Origin: Desulfuromonadales bacterium
GTDB taxonomy: Bacteria; Desulfobacterota; Desulfuromonadia; Desulfuromonadales; UBA2294
Length of the DNA: 6,439 bases
NCBI GenBank assembly: GCA_014859615.1
Contig: JACUTX010000151.1
Coordinates: 1-6,439, forward strand
Reading direction: 5' to 3'
The position numbers were made by a program, and so were the translations under genes. Each line of letters begins with the position of its first letter. The first letter of the stretch is position 1. Positions 1-6,439 of the stretch are shown here, in pieces. The notes beneath the pieces were generated by a model that ran no database searches, was not told the DNA's origin, and saw only the letters and a list, made by a program, of their open reading frames with translations.

Positions 1-21
1 GAGAAGGGGAGATTCATTTAC

Positions 22-34
22 GGGGAGAACAATG
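22..34 (+). promoter_or_regulatory. Ribosome binding site and start of ispH
   Basis: GGGGAG at 22-27 lies 4 bases before the ATG at 32-34, which is short but usable spacing. No stop codon interrupts this frame between base 2 and the ATG, so an upstream start cannot be excluded from the window alone. The ATG is preferred because it places the first cluster-binding cysteine at residue 12, the usual position in IspH. The remaining bases 1-21 show no recognisable promoter or terminator. Confidence 0.6.
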
Positions 35-898
35 GAAGTCCTCAGAGCCCAAAGAGCCGGTTTCTGCATGGGGGTCGATCTGGCCCTTTGCAAGCTTAAC
101 GACCTGATCGGAAATACGACGGATCGCGACACAATCTTTATCCTCGGGGATATTATCCACAACCCCCAGGTGGTCAAGGAGTATACCGACAAAGGGGTGA
201 TCACCGTTCACTCCCCGGACGAGGTTCCGACCGGGGCGACCGTGGTGATTCGTGCGCACGGCATCCAAAAAGAGATCCGCGCCGAGCTCACAAAGCGTGG
301 CGTGCATATCGTCGATGCAACCTGCCCGAAGGTGGCAGCGGCCTGCCTGCTGATCAAACGGCATACGGCCGATGACCGAACCCTGCTTTTGTACGGGGAA
401 GAGATCCACCCGGAAGTGAAGTGCCTGCTCAGTTATGCTGCCGGTGAGGCGGTGGTATTCGATTCGAAGGACGATTGCGAGCGTCTGCAACTCGATCCGG
501 ATAAAAAATATTGTCTGGCCGCCCAGACCACTCAGGATAAAAATATTTTTCAATCCATTATTCATTTTTTTGAGAATCACAGTGAGCTCGACATCACAAT
601 TCTGCAGACGATTTGCGATGCGACCAAGCAGTGCCAGGATGAAGCGATCCGTATTGCCGACAAGGTCGATTTCGTGATTGTTGCCGGCGGCTATCAAAGC
701 AGCAACACGCGACGGCTGGCCCAGGTTATCCGGGCGCACGGAACCAAGGCTCTGCACATCGAGACCGCCGCTGAACTACCGCTGGAAGAGCTGAGACAAT
801 ACCGTCTCATCGGCCTGACCGCCGGAGCATCGACCCCGAAAGAGATCGTCGATGAAATCCAGAAGGCATTAACCTCTCTGCAGGAGAAAGACTTGTGA
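32..898 (+). CDS. ispH: 4-hydroxy-3-methylbut-2-enyl diphosphate reductase (IspH/LytB)
   Basis: This is the last enzyme of the MEP (non-mevalonate) isoprenoid pathway. It is a cytosolic iron-sulfur protein that reductively dehydrates HMBPP to IPP and DMAPP. The 288-residue length is normal for a bacterial IspH. All family hallmarks are visible: the three cluster cysteines C12 (AGFCMGV), C98 (DATCPKV) and C195 (TICDAT); the substrate-pocket histidines H43 (IIHNPQVV), H76 (RAHGI) and H126 with E128 (HPEV); the SSN motif at 223-225; and the C-terminal GAST motif with S267. The first cysteine motif reads FCMGVDLAL rather than the more common FCFGVKRA, suggesting a distinct sub-branch. Extra cysteines such as C20, C105 and C201 (close to the ligand C195) are also present. 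The gene ends in a 4-base overlap with the pfaD-family gene, so it probably belongs to the same transcript. Family assignment is very secure; whether it is the only ispH in the genome is unknown. Confidence 0.96.
   Translation: MEVLRAQRAGFCMGVDLALCKLNDLIGNTTDRDTIFILGDIIHNPQVVKEYTDKGVITVHSPDEVPTGATVVIRAHGIQKEIRAELTKRGVHIVDATCPKVAAACLLIKRHTADDRTLLLYGEEIHPEVKCLLSYAAGEAVVFDSKDDCERLQLDPDKKYCLAAQTTQDKNIFQSIIHFFENHSELDITILQTICDATKQCQDEAIRIADKVDFVIVAGGYQSSNTRRLAQVIRAHGTKALHIETAAELPLEELRQYRLIGLTAGASTPKEIVDEIQKALTSLQEKDL
882..898 (+). promoter_or_regulatory. Coupled ispH/pfaD junction (RBS plus GTGA stop-start overlap)
   Basis: AGGAG at 882-886 sits inside the last codons of ispH, 8 bases before the GTG start at 895-897. 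That GTG overlaps the ispH stop TGA at 896-898. The overlapping stop/start is the classic arrangement for translational coupling and decides the start of the downstream gene. The next ATG in the pfaD frame is about 50 codons later, inside conserved sequence. Confidence 0.8.
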
Positions 899-2532
899 AA
901 AGATCAGAGCAGAACAGACGACCGGCGCTCGGACGCTTTCACCCTGAAGCCGATGCGCTGCAATCTGCGGACCGAAACCGGCTGAGTGCACTACGTCATA
1001 TCGATCAGACTCTCTATCTGGTGACACAAACGTGTGACACGAAAGTGATGACTGGCACAGCTGGCACAATTGCCAAAGGGGACGACAACGTTTTTTTTGA
1101 CGGCCTGGTCCTCCCTGCCCCGCTTGAATCTCTGGGGGATGTCAGCTTCTGCAAAGATCACGGACTTCGCTTTGCCTACGTCGGCGGGTCGATGGCGAAA
1201 GGGATCAGCTCGGTCGCCATGGTCGAAGCTCTGGCCGAGATCGGCATGCTCGGTTTTTTCGGTGCCGCCGGTCTCTTGATCCCGGAGGTCGAGAGTGCTA
1301 TTGACCAGTTGCAAAGCCGTATAACAAGAGGTTCTTACGGTTTTAATCTGATTCACAGTCCGAACGAGCCTGAACTCGAAAAGAGCCTGGTCGAGCTTTA
1401 CCTGCGCCGTGGAATCGACCGGGTGGAGGCTTCTGCGTTTCTCGATCTGACCCTCCCTCTGGTCCGGTATCGAACCGCCGGCATCTTTCGCACGGCGACA
1501 GGTGAGATCGTCACTCCGAACCGGATCATCGCCAAGATTTCCCGCGAAGAGGTCGCCGCAAAATTTTTCGCCCCCCCACCGGAGCGTTTTTTGCAAGAGC
1601 TTGTTGCTGCGGGTGATTTGACCCCCGAACAGGCCGAGTGGGGAGCCACGGTTCCGATGGCTCAGGATGTCACTGTCGAATCCGATTCCGGCGGACACAC
1701 GGACAACCGCCCGGCGTTAGCGCTCTTTCCGACGATATTGGCCCAGAAAAATTTTTATCAGAAACAGTACAACTACCAGCTGCCGCTGCGGGTCGGCCTC
1801 GGTGGCGGAATCGCCACACCGGCTGCAGCGGCGGCGGCTTTTGCCCTCGGGGCCGCCTATCTGGTTACCGGCACGGTCAATCAGGCCTGCGTCGAATCGG
1901 GAACCTGTGACGAAGTACGGCAACTGCTCGCCGAGACCCGACAGGCCGACGTCACCATGGCCCCATCCGGCGATATGTTTGAGATGGGAGTGAAGGTTCA
2001 GGTTATAAAACGTGGTACAATGTTCTCCATGCGAGCCGCCAAGCTTTATGAGCTCTACCGGGGGTACAACAGTATCGAGGAGCTGCCGGCCGATGAACGG
2101 CAGAAGCTCGAAAAGACCGTCTTTCGTAAAGAACTCGATCAGGTCTGGGAAGAGACGCGCATCTTCTTCAGCCAGCGCGATCCACGGCAACTGGCCAAGG
2201 CGCAAAACGATCCGAAATACAAGATGGCTTTGATCTTTCGCTGGTACCTCGGTCAGTCGCCGGTCTGGGCCAATCGCGGTCTATCGGATCGACGGCTCGA
2301 TTATCAGATCTGGTGCGGCCCGGCCATGGGCGCTTTCAACGAATGGGTCAAAGGAACCTTCCTCGAAGCGCCGAAACAGCGCCGGATTGCCGTCGTTGCT
2401 TATAATATTCTTTTTGGTGCAGCCGTATTGATGCGGGCCAACCAACTTAAACTTCAAGGCGTCAACCCAGGTGATGAGGCTGACCTGACCACCCCCCTTG
2501 AAATCGAACAGATCAAGGAGTTTCTCAGTTGA
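895..2532 (+). CDS. pfaD: PfaD-family trans-acting enoyl reductase (FMN, TIM-barrel)
   Basis: The 545-residue protein is a stand-alone enoyl reductase of the PfaD family, related to nitronate monooxygenase/FabK-type FMN flavoproteins. In PUFA and related synthases it reduces enoyl intermediates on the megasynthase ACPs in trans; it is predicted to be soluble. Visible motifs are an N-terminal PfaD-specific region (about 1-90, including HIDQTLYLV); the barrel start with AYVGGSMAKGISSVAMVEAL; the family signature ESDSGGHTDNRP at 262-273 with H268 as candidate catalytic/flavin-proximal histidine; the phosphate-binding VGLGGGIATP at 300-309; and the VTGTVNQACVESGT segment from residue 324. The C-terminal third (GDMFEMGVKVQVIKRGTMF, then WCGPAMGAFNEWV) is characteristic of PfaD and absent from simple nitronate monooxygenases. 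Length matches the family. The GTG start is chosen from the RBS and the 4-base overlap with ispH. The stop overlaps the TTG start of the synthase by 4 bases. Placement upstream of the PfaA-like gene, rather than at the cluster end, resembles myxobacterial pfa1. Confidence 0.94.
   Translation: MKRSEQNRRPALGRFHPEADALQSADRNRLSALRHIDQTLYLVTQTCDTKVMTGTAGTIAKGDDNVFFDGLVLPAPLESLGDVSFCKDHGLRFAYVGGSMAKGISSVAMVEALAEIGMLGFFGAAGLLIPEVESAIDQLQSRITRGSYGFNLIHSPNEPELEKSLVELYLRRGIDRVEASAFLDLTLPLVRYRTAGIFRTATGEIVTPNRIIAKISREEVAAKFFAPPPERFLQELVAAGDLTPEQAEWGATVPMAQDVTVESDSGGHTDNRPALALFPTILAQKNFYQKQYNYQLPLRVGLGGGIATPAAAAAAFALGAAYLVTGTVNQACVESGTCDEVRQLLAETRQADVTMAPSGDMFEMGVKVQVIKRGTMFSMRAAKLYELYRGYNSIEELPADERQKLEKTVFRKELDQVWEETRIFFSQRDPRQLAKAQNDPKYKMALIFRWYLGQSPVWANRGLSDRRLDYQIWCGPAMGAFNEWVKGTFLEAPKQRRIAVVAYNILFGAAVLMRANQLKLQGVNPGDEADLTTPLEIEQIKEFLS
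2515..2532 (+). promoter_or_regulatory. Coupled pfaD/pfaA junction (RBS plus TTGA stop-start overlap)
   Basis: AAGGAG at 2515-2520 lies 8 bases upstream of a TTG at 2529-2531, which overlaps the pfaD stop TGA at 2530-2532. In the synthase frame, stops occur at 2472, 2475, 2481 and 2499 and there is no ATG or GTG between the last of these and the TTG. The conserved ketosynthase begins only about 17 codons later. TTG is therefore the only plausible start, and the layout repeats the ispH/pfaD junction exactly (RBS, 8-base gap, 4-base overlap). Confidence 0.8.
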
Positions 2533-5500
2533 AGAAAAACAGCAGAGAACAGATTGAAAAAAGTGCGCTGGCGACCCCGCTGGCGATTGTCGGTATCGGT
2601 TGTCTGTTCCCCAAAGCAGAAGACAAAGGGACGTTCTGGACCAATATCAAAAACGGCACCGATGCGATTGTCGAAGTCCCCGCAACGCACTGGCGTTCCG
2701 ACGACTATTTTGATGCAAATCCGAAGACCCCTGACAAAGTTTACGCCAACTGCGGCGGCTTTCTCTCCCCGATCGATTTCAACCCGATGGAGTACGGGAT
2801 ACTGCCAAACGCCATGGAGGCGATCGACACTTCGCAGCTCCTCGGGCTGGTCGCCGTTGATCAGGCGCTGCAGGATGCCGGCTACACCACCGAGAAGGAG
2901 TTCAACCGGGATCGGGTCAGCGTCATCATCGGCGTCACCGGCACACTGGAACTGGTCGTCCCCCTCGGGGCCCGGCTCGGGCACCCCCGCTGGCGTGAAG
3001 CACTCAAAGACGCCGGAATCGCCGATGCCATCGCCGAAGATGTCATGCAGCGGATCAGCGATTCGTATGTTCCGTGGCAGGAGAACTCCTTCCCCGGACT
3101 GCTCGGTAACGTCGTCGCCGGACGAATCAGCAAGCATTTTAACTTTGGCGGAACCAACTGCGTGGTCGATGCTGCCTGCGGCAGTTCTCTGGGAGCACTC
3201 AATCTCGCGGCCCTGGAACTTGCGGCCGGAAAATCCGACATGGTCGTGACCGGCGGAATCGATACCTTCAACGACATCTTCATGTACACCTGCTTCAGCA
3301 AAACTCCGGCCCTCTCCCCATCCGGACACGCCAGACCGTTTGCAGACAACGCCGACGGCACCACTTTGGGCGAAGGATTGGGGATTGTCGTTGTCAAACG
3401 TCTGGCTGATGCCGAACAGGATGGCGATAAAATTTACGCCGTGGTCAAAGGGATCGGTGCTTCAAGTGACGGACGCGGTGGTGCGATCTACGAGCCGAGT
3501 GCCGCTGGCCAGAAGAAGGCGTTACTGCGCGCTTACGAACAATCCGGAGTCGACCCACACACGGTCGAGCTGATTGAAGCTCACGGAACCGGCACTAAAG
3601 TCGGCGACGCCGTCGAAGTTGCCGCCCTGAAAGACGTTTTCGGCGCAGCAAAGAGCCCCTGGTGTGCTCTCGGTTCGATCAAATCCCAGATCGGCCATAC
3701 CAAAGCTGCGGCCGGTTCTGCCGGTCTGATCAAAACAGCCATGGCTCTTTACAACAAGACGCTCCCCCCGACCATCAAGGTCGATAAACCGCAAGAGAGT
3801 ATCACCACACCGGATTCTCCGTTCTATATCAACACCGAAACCCGCCCCTGGATCCCGCGTGGCGACCATCCCCGTCGGGCCGGTGTCAGCGCCCTTGGAT
3901 TCGGCGGGAGTAACTTTCACTGCCTGCTCGAAGAACATCAGCCGCACAAAGCCAGAGCCGACTGGCAGGGCGATATCCAGCTTGTCGCCTTTTGCGCCGC
4001 CGATCTGCAGACGCTTGAAACCGCCCTCAGCAATTTCCCGGCTGACGCCGACTGGAACAGCTTGCGTCTGGCGGCCGATCTGAGCCGCAGCCGCTTCGAT
4101 GCAAAGCAGCCGTATCGCATTCTTTTAGTGTTTGAAAAAGAGAAGTCGAAACCGGACGCCCAGATCAAAACAGCGTTGACCCTGCTGGACAGCAACCGTG
4201 AACAGAGCAGCTGGAGCACGCCGGACGGGACTTTTTTCGCCAGTGGTGAAACCGACGGCGATCTGGCAATCCTCTTCCCCGGACAGGGGGCCCAGTATCC
4301 GGCAATGCTCAAAGATCTGGCGATCCAGTTTCCGCAATTTCTTGAGACATTCATTGCCGCGGATCGTGCTTTTTCTGTCAACAGCTCCGGCGCGCCAGGG
4401 CATTTGGCCGAATTCGTCTACCCCCGCCCGGTCTTTAATCAGCCCGACAGCGACCAAAACAGTGCGGACCTGCAGGCGACCGAAGTGGCACAACCAGCCC
4501 TCGGAGCGGTCAGTCTCGGTGCTCACGCGGTCCTTGCCGACTTCGGCGTTACGGCCAAAGCTTATGCCGGTCACAGCTATGGTGAACTGACCGCCCTCTG
4601 TTGTGGCGGCTATTTTGATGCCGACGCCCTGCACGAACTCTCCCGCCTGCGCGGCGAACTGATGGCCGCAGGCAAAAAGGATCGCGGCTCGATGCTGGCC
4701 GTCTCGGCTCCGCTTGCGCAGATCGAGAAATTTCTCACCGAATCCGGTCTGAAACTGGTACTGGCCAATCGTAATACTCCCGAACAGGGGGTCCTCTCGG
4801 GAGCGACAGACGAGATCGAAAAAGCCGCCGTACTCCTCGGCGAACAAGGTATACGCATCACACGACTTACCGTCGCGGCAGCATTCCATAGCGAGCTGGT
4901 CGCCGAAGCGAGCGGGCCGTTTGCAAAGCGCCTGCAAAAAATAAAATTAGACAAACCGTCCGCCACTGTCTTTGCCAACACCACCGGCACCCCCTACCCC
5001 GAAACGGCGAACCAGACCCGCGCGATTCTCGCCGCCCAACTCGCTGCCCCGGTCGACTTCGTCGCCGAAATCGAGACGATGTACGCCGCCGGAATCCGCA
5101 CCTTTCTCGAAGTCGGCCCCGGTGCCCGCCTCAGCGGCATGGTCAAGGCGATTCTCGGCACACGTCCGTATCAGGCGATCGCCATCGACGCATCGAATGG
5201 AAAGCGTTCAGGGATCTACGATCTGGGCCGCGCGCTCGCTCAACTCGCCGTGCTCGGCTATCCGGTAAACCTGACCGGGTGGGATGAAGGGTATGCCGCA
5301 GCCCAACCGGCACAAAACAAGAAGCCCGGTATGACGATTTCGCTCACCGGTGCCAACTATTTCAAAAAACCGGCGAAACGCCCACCGGTCGCACCGGTGA
5401 CGGCAGCTGTTCTCCCCACAGCGCAGACAACTTCGCCCCGACCGCCAGCGCTGCAACCGACTTTTGCCCCCTTGGCGACAACAGACGTTGCCGCTGCGGG

Positions 5501-6439
5501 CTCCCTGCAGGCTGCGCTGCAGATCACCCGTCAGAGTATGCAGGCGCTGCAGAATCTTCAGGAGCAGACCGCCCGACTGCACCAGCAATTTCTGGCCGGT
5601 CAGGAGTCGGCGACCCGTTCGTTTCTCACCCTGGTCCAGCAGCAGAACAGCATCCTGTCAAAAGAGCCGCTCCCCCCGGCATCGGTACCGGTCGCTGCAG
5701 CAGCTCCCACCACACCGGTTGCACCGCCCGAGCCGACAGCACCACCTCTTTCGACCGCACCACTCCCCCTTCCTGCCGTCGACAGCAGCCGGGTGGCTGC
5801 GGTGCTCCTCGAAGTGATCGCCGAGAAGACCGGCTACCCGGTTGAAATGCTGGAGCTGGAGATGAGCCTCGATTCCGACCTCGGTATCGATTCGATCAAA
5901 CGGGTCGAAATCCTCTCCGCTCTGCAGGAGAAGCTCCCCGATGCGCCAGCAGTCAAACCCGAAGATCTCGGCCGACTGCAGACCTTGGGTCAGATCATCA
6001 AGCACTTATCTGCCGGGATGGCGTCAGCTCAGACGGTCACACCTCCCTCGCTTTCAACGCCGGCAACTCCGGCCGTCGACAGCAGCCGGGTGGCAACGGT
6101 GCTCCTCGAAGTGATCGCTGAGAAGACCGGCTACCCGATCGAGATGCTGGAGATGGAGATGGCGCTCGATTCCGACCTCGGCATCGATTCGATCAAACGG
6201 GTCGAAATCCTCTCCGCCCTGCAGGAGAAGCTCCCCGAAGCGCCAGCGGTCAAGCCCGAAGATCTCGGCGTACTGCAGACCTTGGGGCAGATCGTAGAGC
6301 ATCTGACCGCAGCCGGCAAGACGAGTGAACCCCCGGCCAGATCGACGCCAAACTCAAATCAGCTCGACCGCGCGACCGTCTCCACCACCCTGCTCGATGT
6401 CATTGCCGAGAAGACCGGTTATCCGGTCGAGATGCTGGA
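2529..6439 (+). CDS. pfaA: PfaA-type iterative PKS/fatty acid synthase, KS-AT-ACP(n), 3' end outside window
   Basis: The open frame spans 1,303 complete codons with no stop and is cut at the window end. The KS covers about residues 18-470: LAIVGIGCLFP near the start, catalytic C217 in DAACGSS, H352 in EAHGTGT, H390 in SQIGHTK, and a closing GFGGSNFH. The PfaA-like pre-active-site segment WQENSFPGLLGNVVAGRIS and the DTSQLLGLVA block set it apart from ordinary modular PKS. A linker follows, then an AT at about 578-895: LFPGQGAQYP, catalytic S683 in GHSYGE, R708, and H787 in AAFH, which resembles the malonyl-type HAFH rather than methylmalonyl YASH. A Pro/Ala linker contains a Gln-rich helical stretch at about 991-1045. 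Tandem ACPs begin at about 1084 and 1183, each with LGIDSIKRVEIL and phosphopantetheine serines S1122 and S1221; a third starts at about 1280 and is truncated. In PfaA a ketoreductase normally follows the ACPs, but it is not in view. Family membership is secure. Whether the product is a true PUFA or another secondary lipid is not determinable here. Confidence 0.93.
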   Translation, partial: MKKNSREQIEKSALATPLAIVGIGCLFPKAEDKGTFWTNIKNGTDAIVEVPATHWRSDDYFDANPKTPDKVYANCGGFLSPIDFNPMEYGILPNAMEAIDTSQLLGLVAVDQALQDAGYTTEKEFNRDRVSVIIGVTGTLELVVPLGARLGHPRWREALKDAGIADAIAEDVMQRISDSYVPWQENSFPGLLGNVVAGRISKHFNFGGTNCVVDAACGSSLGALNLAALELAAGKSDMVVTGGIDTFNDIFMYTCFSKTPALSPSGHARPFADNADGTTLGEGLGIVVVKRLADAEQDGDKIYAVVKGIGASSDGRGGAIYEPSAAGQKKALLRAYEQSGVDPHTVELIEAHGTGTKVGDAVEVAALKDVFGAAKSPWCALGSIKSQIGHTKAAAGSAGLIKTAMALYNKTLPPTIKVDKPQESITTPDSPFYINTETRPWIPRGDHPRRAGVSALGFGGSNFHCLLEEHQPHKARADWQGDIQLVAFCAADLQTLETALSNFPADADWNSLRLAADLSRSRFDAKQPYRILLVFEKEKSKPDAQIKTALTLLDSNREQSSWSTPDGTFFASGETDGDLAILFPGQGAQYPAMLKDLAIQFPQFLETFIAADRAFSVNSSGAPGHLAEFVYPRPVFNQPDSDQNSADLQATEVAQPALGAVSLGAHAVLADFGVTAKAYAGHSYGELTALCCGGYFDADALHELSRLRGELMAAGKKDRGSMLAVSAPLAQIEKFLTESGLKLVLANRNTPEQGVLSGATDEIEKAAVLLGEQGIRITRLTVAAAFHSELVAEASGPFAKRLQKIKLDKPSATVFANTTGTPYPETANQTRAILAAQLAAPVDFVAEIETMYAAGIRTFLEVGPGARLSGMVKAILGTRPYQAIAIDASNGKRSGIYDLGRALAQLAVLGYPVNLTGWDEGYAAAQPAQNKKPGMTISLTGANYFKKPAKRPPVAPVTAAVLPTAQTTSPRPPALQPTFAPLATTDVAAAGSLQAALQITRQSMQALQNLQEQTARLHQQFLAGQESATRSFLTLVQQQNSILSKEPLPPASVPVAAAAPTTPVAPPEPTAPPLSTAPLPLPAVDSSRVAAVLLEVIAEKTGYPVEMLELEMSLDSDLGIDSIKRVEILSALQEKLPDAPAVKPEDLGRLQTLGQIIKHLSAGMASAQTVTPPSLSTPATPAVDSSRVATVLLEVIAEKTGYPIEMLEMEMALDSDLGIDSIKRVEILSALQEKLPEAPAVKPEDLGVLQTLGQIVEHLTAAGKTSEPPARSTPNSNQLDRATVSTTLLDVIAEKTGYPVEML
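5293..5777 (+). other. Inter-domain linker with Gln-rich helical segment between AT and ACP array
   Basis: This coding stretch joins the AT to the first ACP. Its flanks are rich in Pro, Ala and Thr and are likely flexible. In the middle, at about 5499-5660 (synthase residues 991-1045), is a stretch with no proline, rich in Gln, Leu and Ala and containing ALQNLQEQTARLHQQFL. It has the spacing expected of an amphipathic helix or coiled coil. A helix of this kind precedes the ACPs in PfaA-like synthases and may serve dimerisation or subunit contact; that role is inference. Confidence 0.55.
5775..6439 (+). repeat. Tandem ACP-coding repeats (two complete, one partial)
   Basis: Three direct in-frame repeats each encode an ACP. 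Unit 1 starts near 5778, unit 2 near 6075 and unit 3 near 6366. Spacing is 297 bases (99 residues) from unit 1 to 2 and 288 bases (96 residues) from unit 2 to 3. A hand alignment of 5778-6005 with 6075-6302 gives about 22 mismatches in 228 bases and 8 in 76 residues. The modification serines are encoded at 5892-5894 and 6189-6191, both within DSDLGIDSIKRV. Unit 3 is cut before its serine and is more divergent at its start, though it keeps VIAEKTGYPVEML. The Pro/Ser/Thr-rich linkers between units differ much more than the ACPs. PfaA synthases typically carry several such ACPs, so more may lie downstream. Confidence 0.93.

Noticed and set aside
498..575. AT-rich patch inside ispH considered as an internal promoter or transferred segment
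   Set aside because: It encodes expected IspH residues in frame and has no clear -35/-10 pair. The low GC reflects Lys/Asn/Ile/Phe codons.
991..1698. Antisense reading frame (235 codons) opposite the first half of pfaD
   Set aside because: It is opposite conserved PfaD sequence with no motifs, and frames of this length are common opposite GC-rich genes.
2454..3329. Long antisense reading frame (291 codons, minus strand) opposite the pfaD end and KS start
   Set aside because: It lies opposite strongly conserved reductase and KS coding sequence, spans the operon junction, and shows no recognisable domain or ribosome binding site. It is a codon-bias shadow.
4125..4937. Long antisense reading frame (270 codons) opposite the AT domain
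   Set aside because: The opposite strand carries all AT catalytic motifs in one continuous frame. The antisense translation resembles no family I recognise.
5658..6302. Two similar antisense frames (5658-6005 and 6054-6302) that look like a pair of paralogous small proteins
   Set aside because: Their similarity only mirrors the tandem ACP repeats on the + strand, and they have no independent support.
5778..6439. Repeat array considered as a CRISPR or non-coding repeat
   Set aside because: The repeats are about 230-300 bases, in frame, and encode ACP motifs with phosphopantetheine serines. They are protein domain repeats.

Overview
The window holds three co-directional genes on the + strand and almost no non-coding DNA. 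In order they are a complete IspH (LytB) gene, a complete PfaD-family enoyl reductase gene, and the first ~1,300 codons of a very large PfaA-type iterative polyketide/fatty acid synthase that runs off the right edge. The synthase reads, in one uninterrupted frame, ketosynthase (KS), malonyl-type acyltransferase (AT), a Pro/Ala linker with a long helical segment, then a tandem array of acyl carrier protein (ACP) domains: two complete and a third cut by the window end.

Layout: bases 1-31 are a short leader with the ispH ribosome binding site. ispH is at 32-898, pfaD at 895-2532 and the pfaA-like gene at 2529-6439 (open at the 3' end). Both gene junctions are 4-base stop/start overlaps (GTGA and TTGA). 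Each has a purine-rich ribosome binding site 8 bases before a non-ATG start, so the three genes look like one translationally coupled operon. No promoter, terminator, RNA gene, mobile element or CRISPR array is visible.

How the genes fit together: PfaA-type synthases build long acyl chains from malonyl units on their tandem ACPs. PfaD is the stand-alone FMN-dependent enoyl reductase that works in trans with them. Further subunits (ketoreductase, dehydratases, extra KS/CLF, PfaB/PfaC equivalents, a phosphopantetheinyl transferase) are expected downstream but are not in view. The product cannot be read from this window; it could be a polyunsaturated fatty acid or another 'secondary lipid'. IspH makes IPP/DMAPP in the MEP isoprenoid pathway. 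Its tight coupling to a lipid synthase is the most unexpected feature here.

Organism: a moderately GC-rich bacterium using the MEP pathway. The reductase-first order (PfaD ahead of PfaA) resembles myxobacterial pfa1-pfa2-pfa3 clusters more than the marine gammaproteobacterial pfaA-B-C-D order. The IspH N-terminus with an FCMGVD motif recalls desulfobacterial/desulfuromonad versions. A delta-proteobacterial-type host is therefore a reasonable but low-confidence inference.
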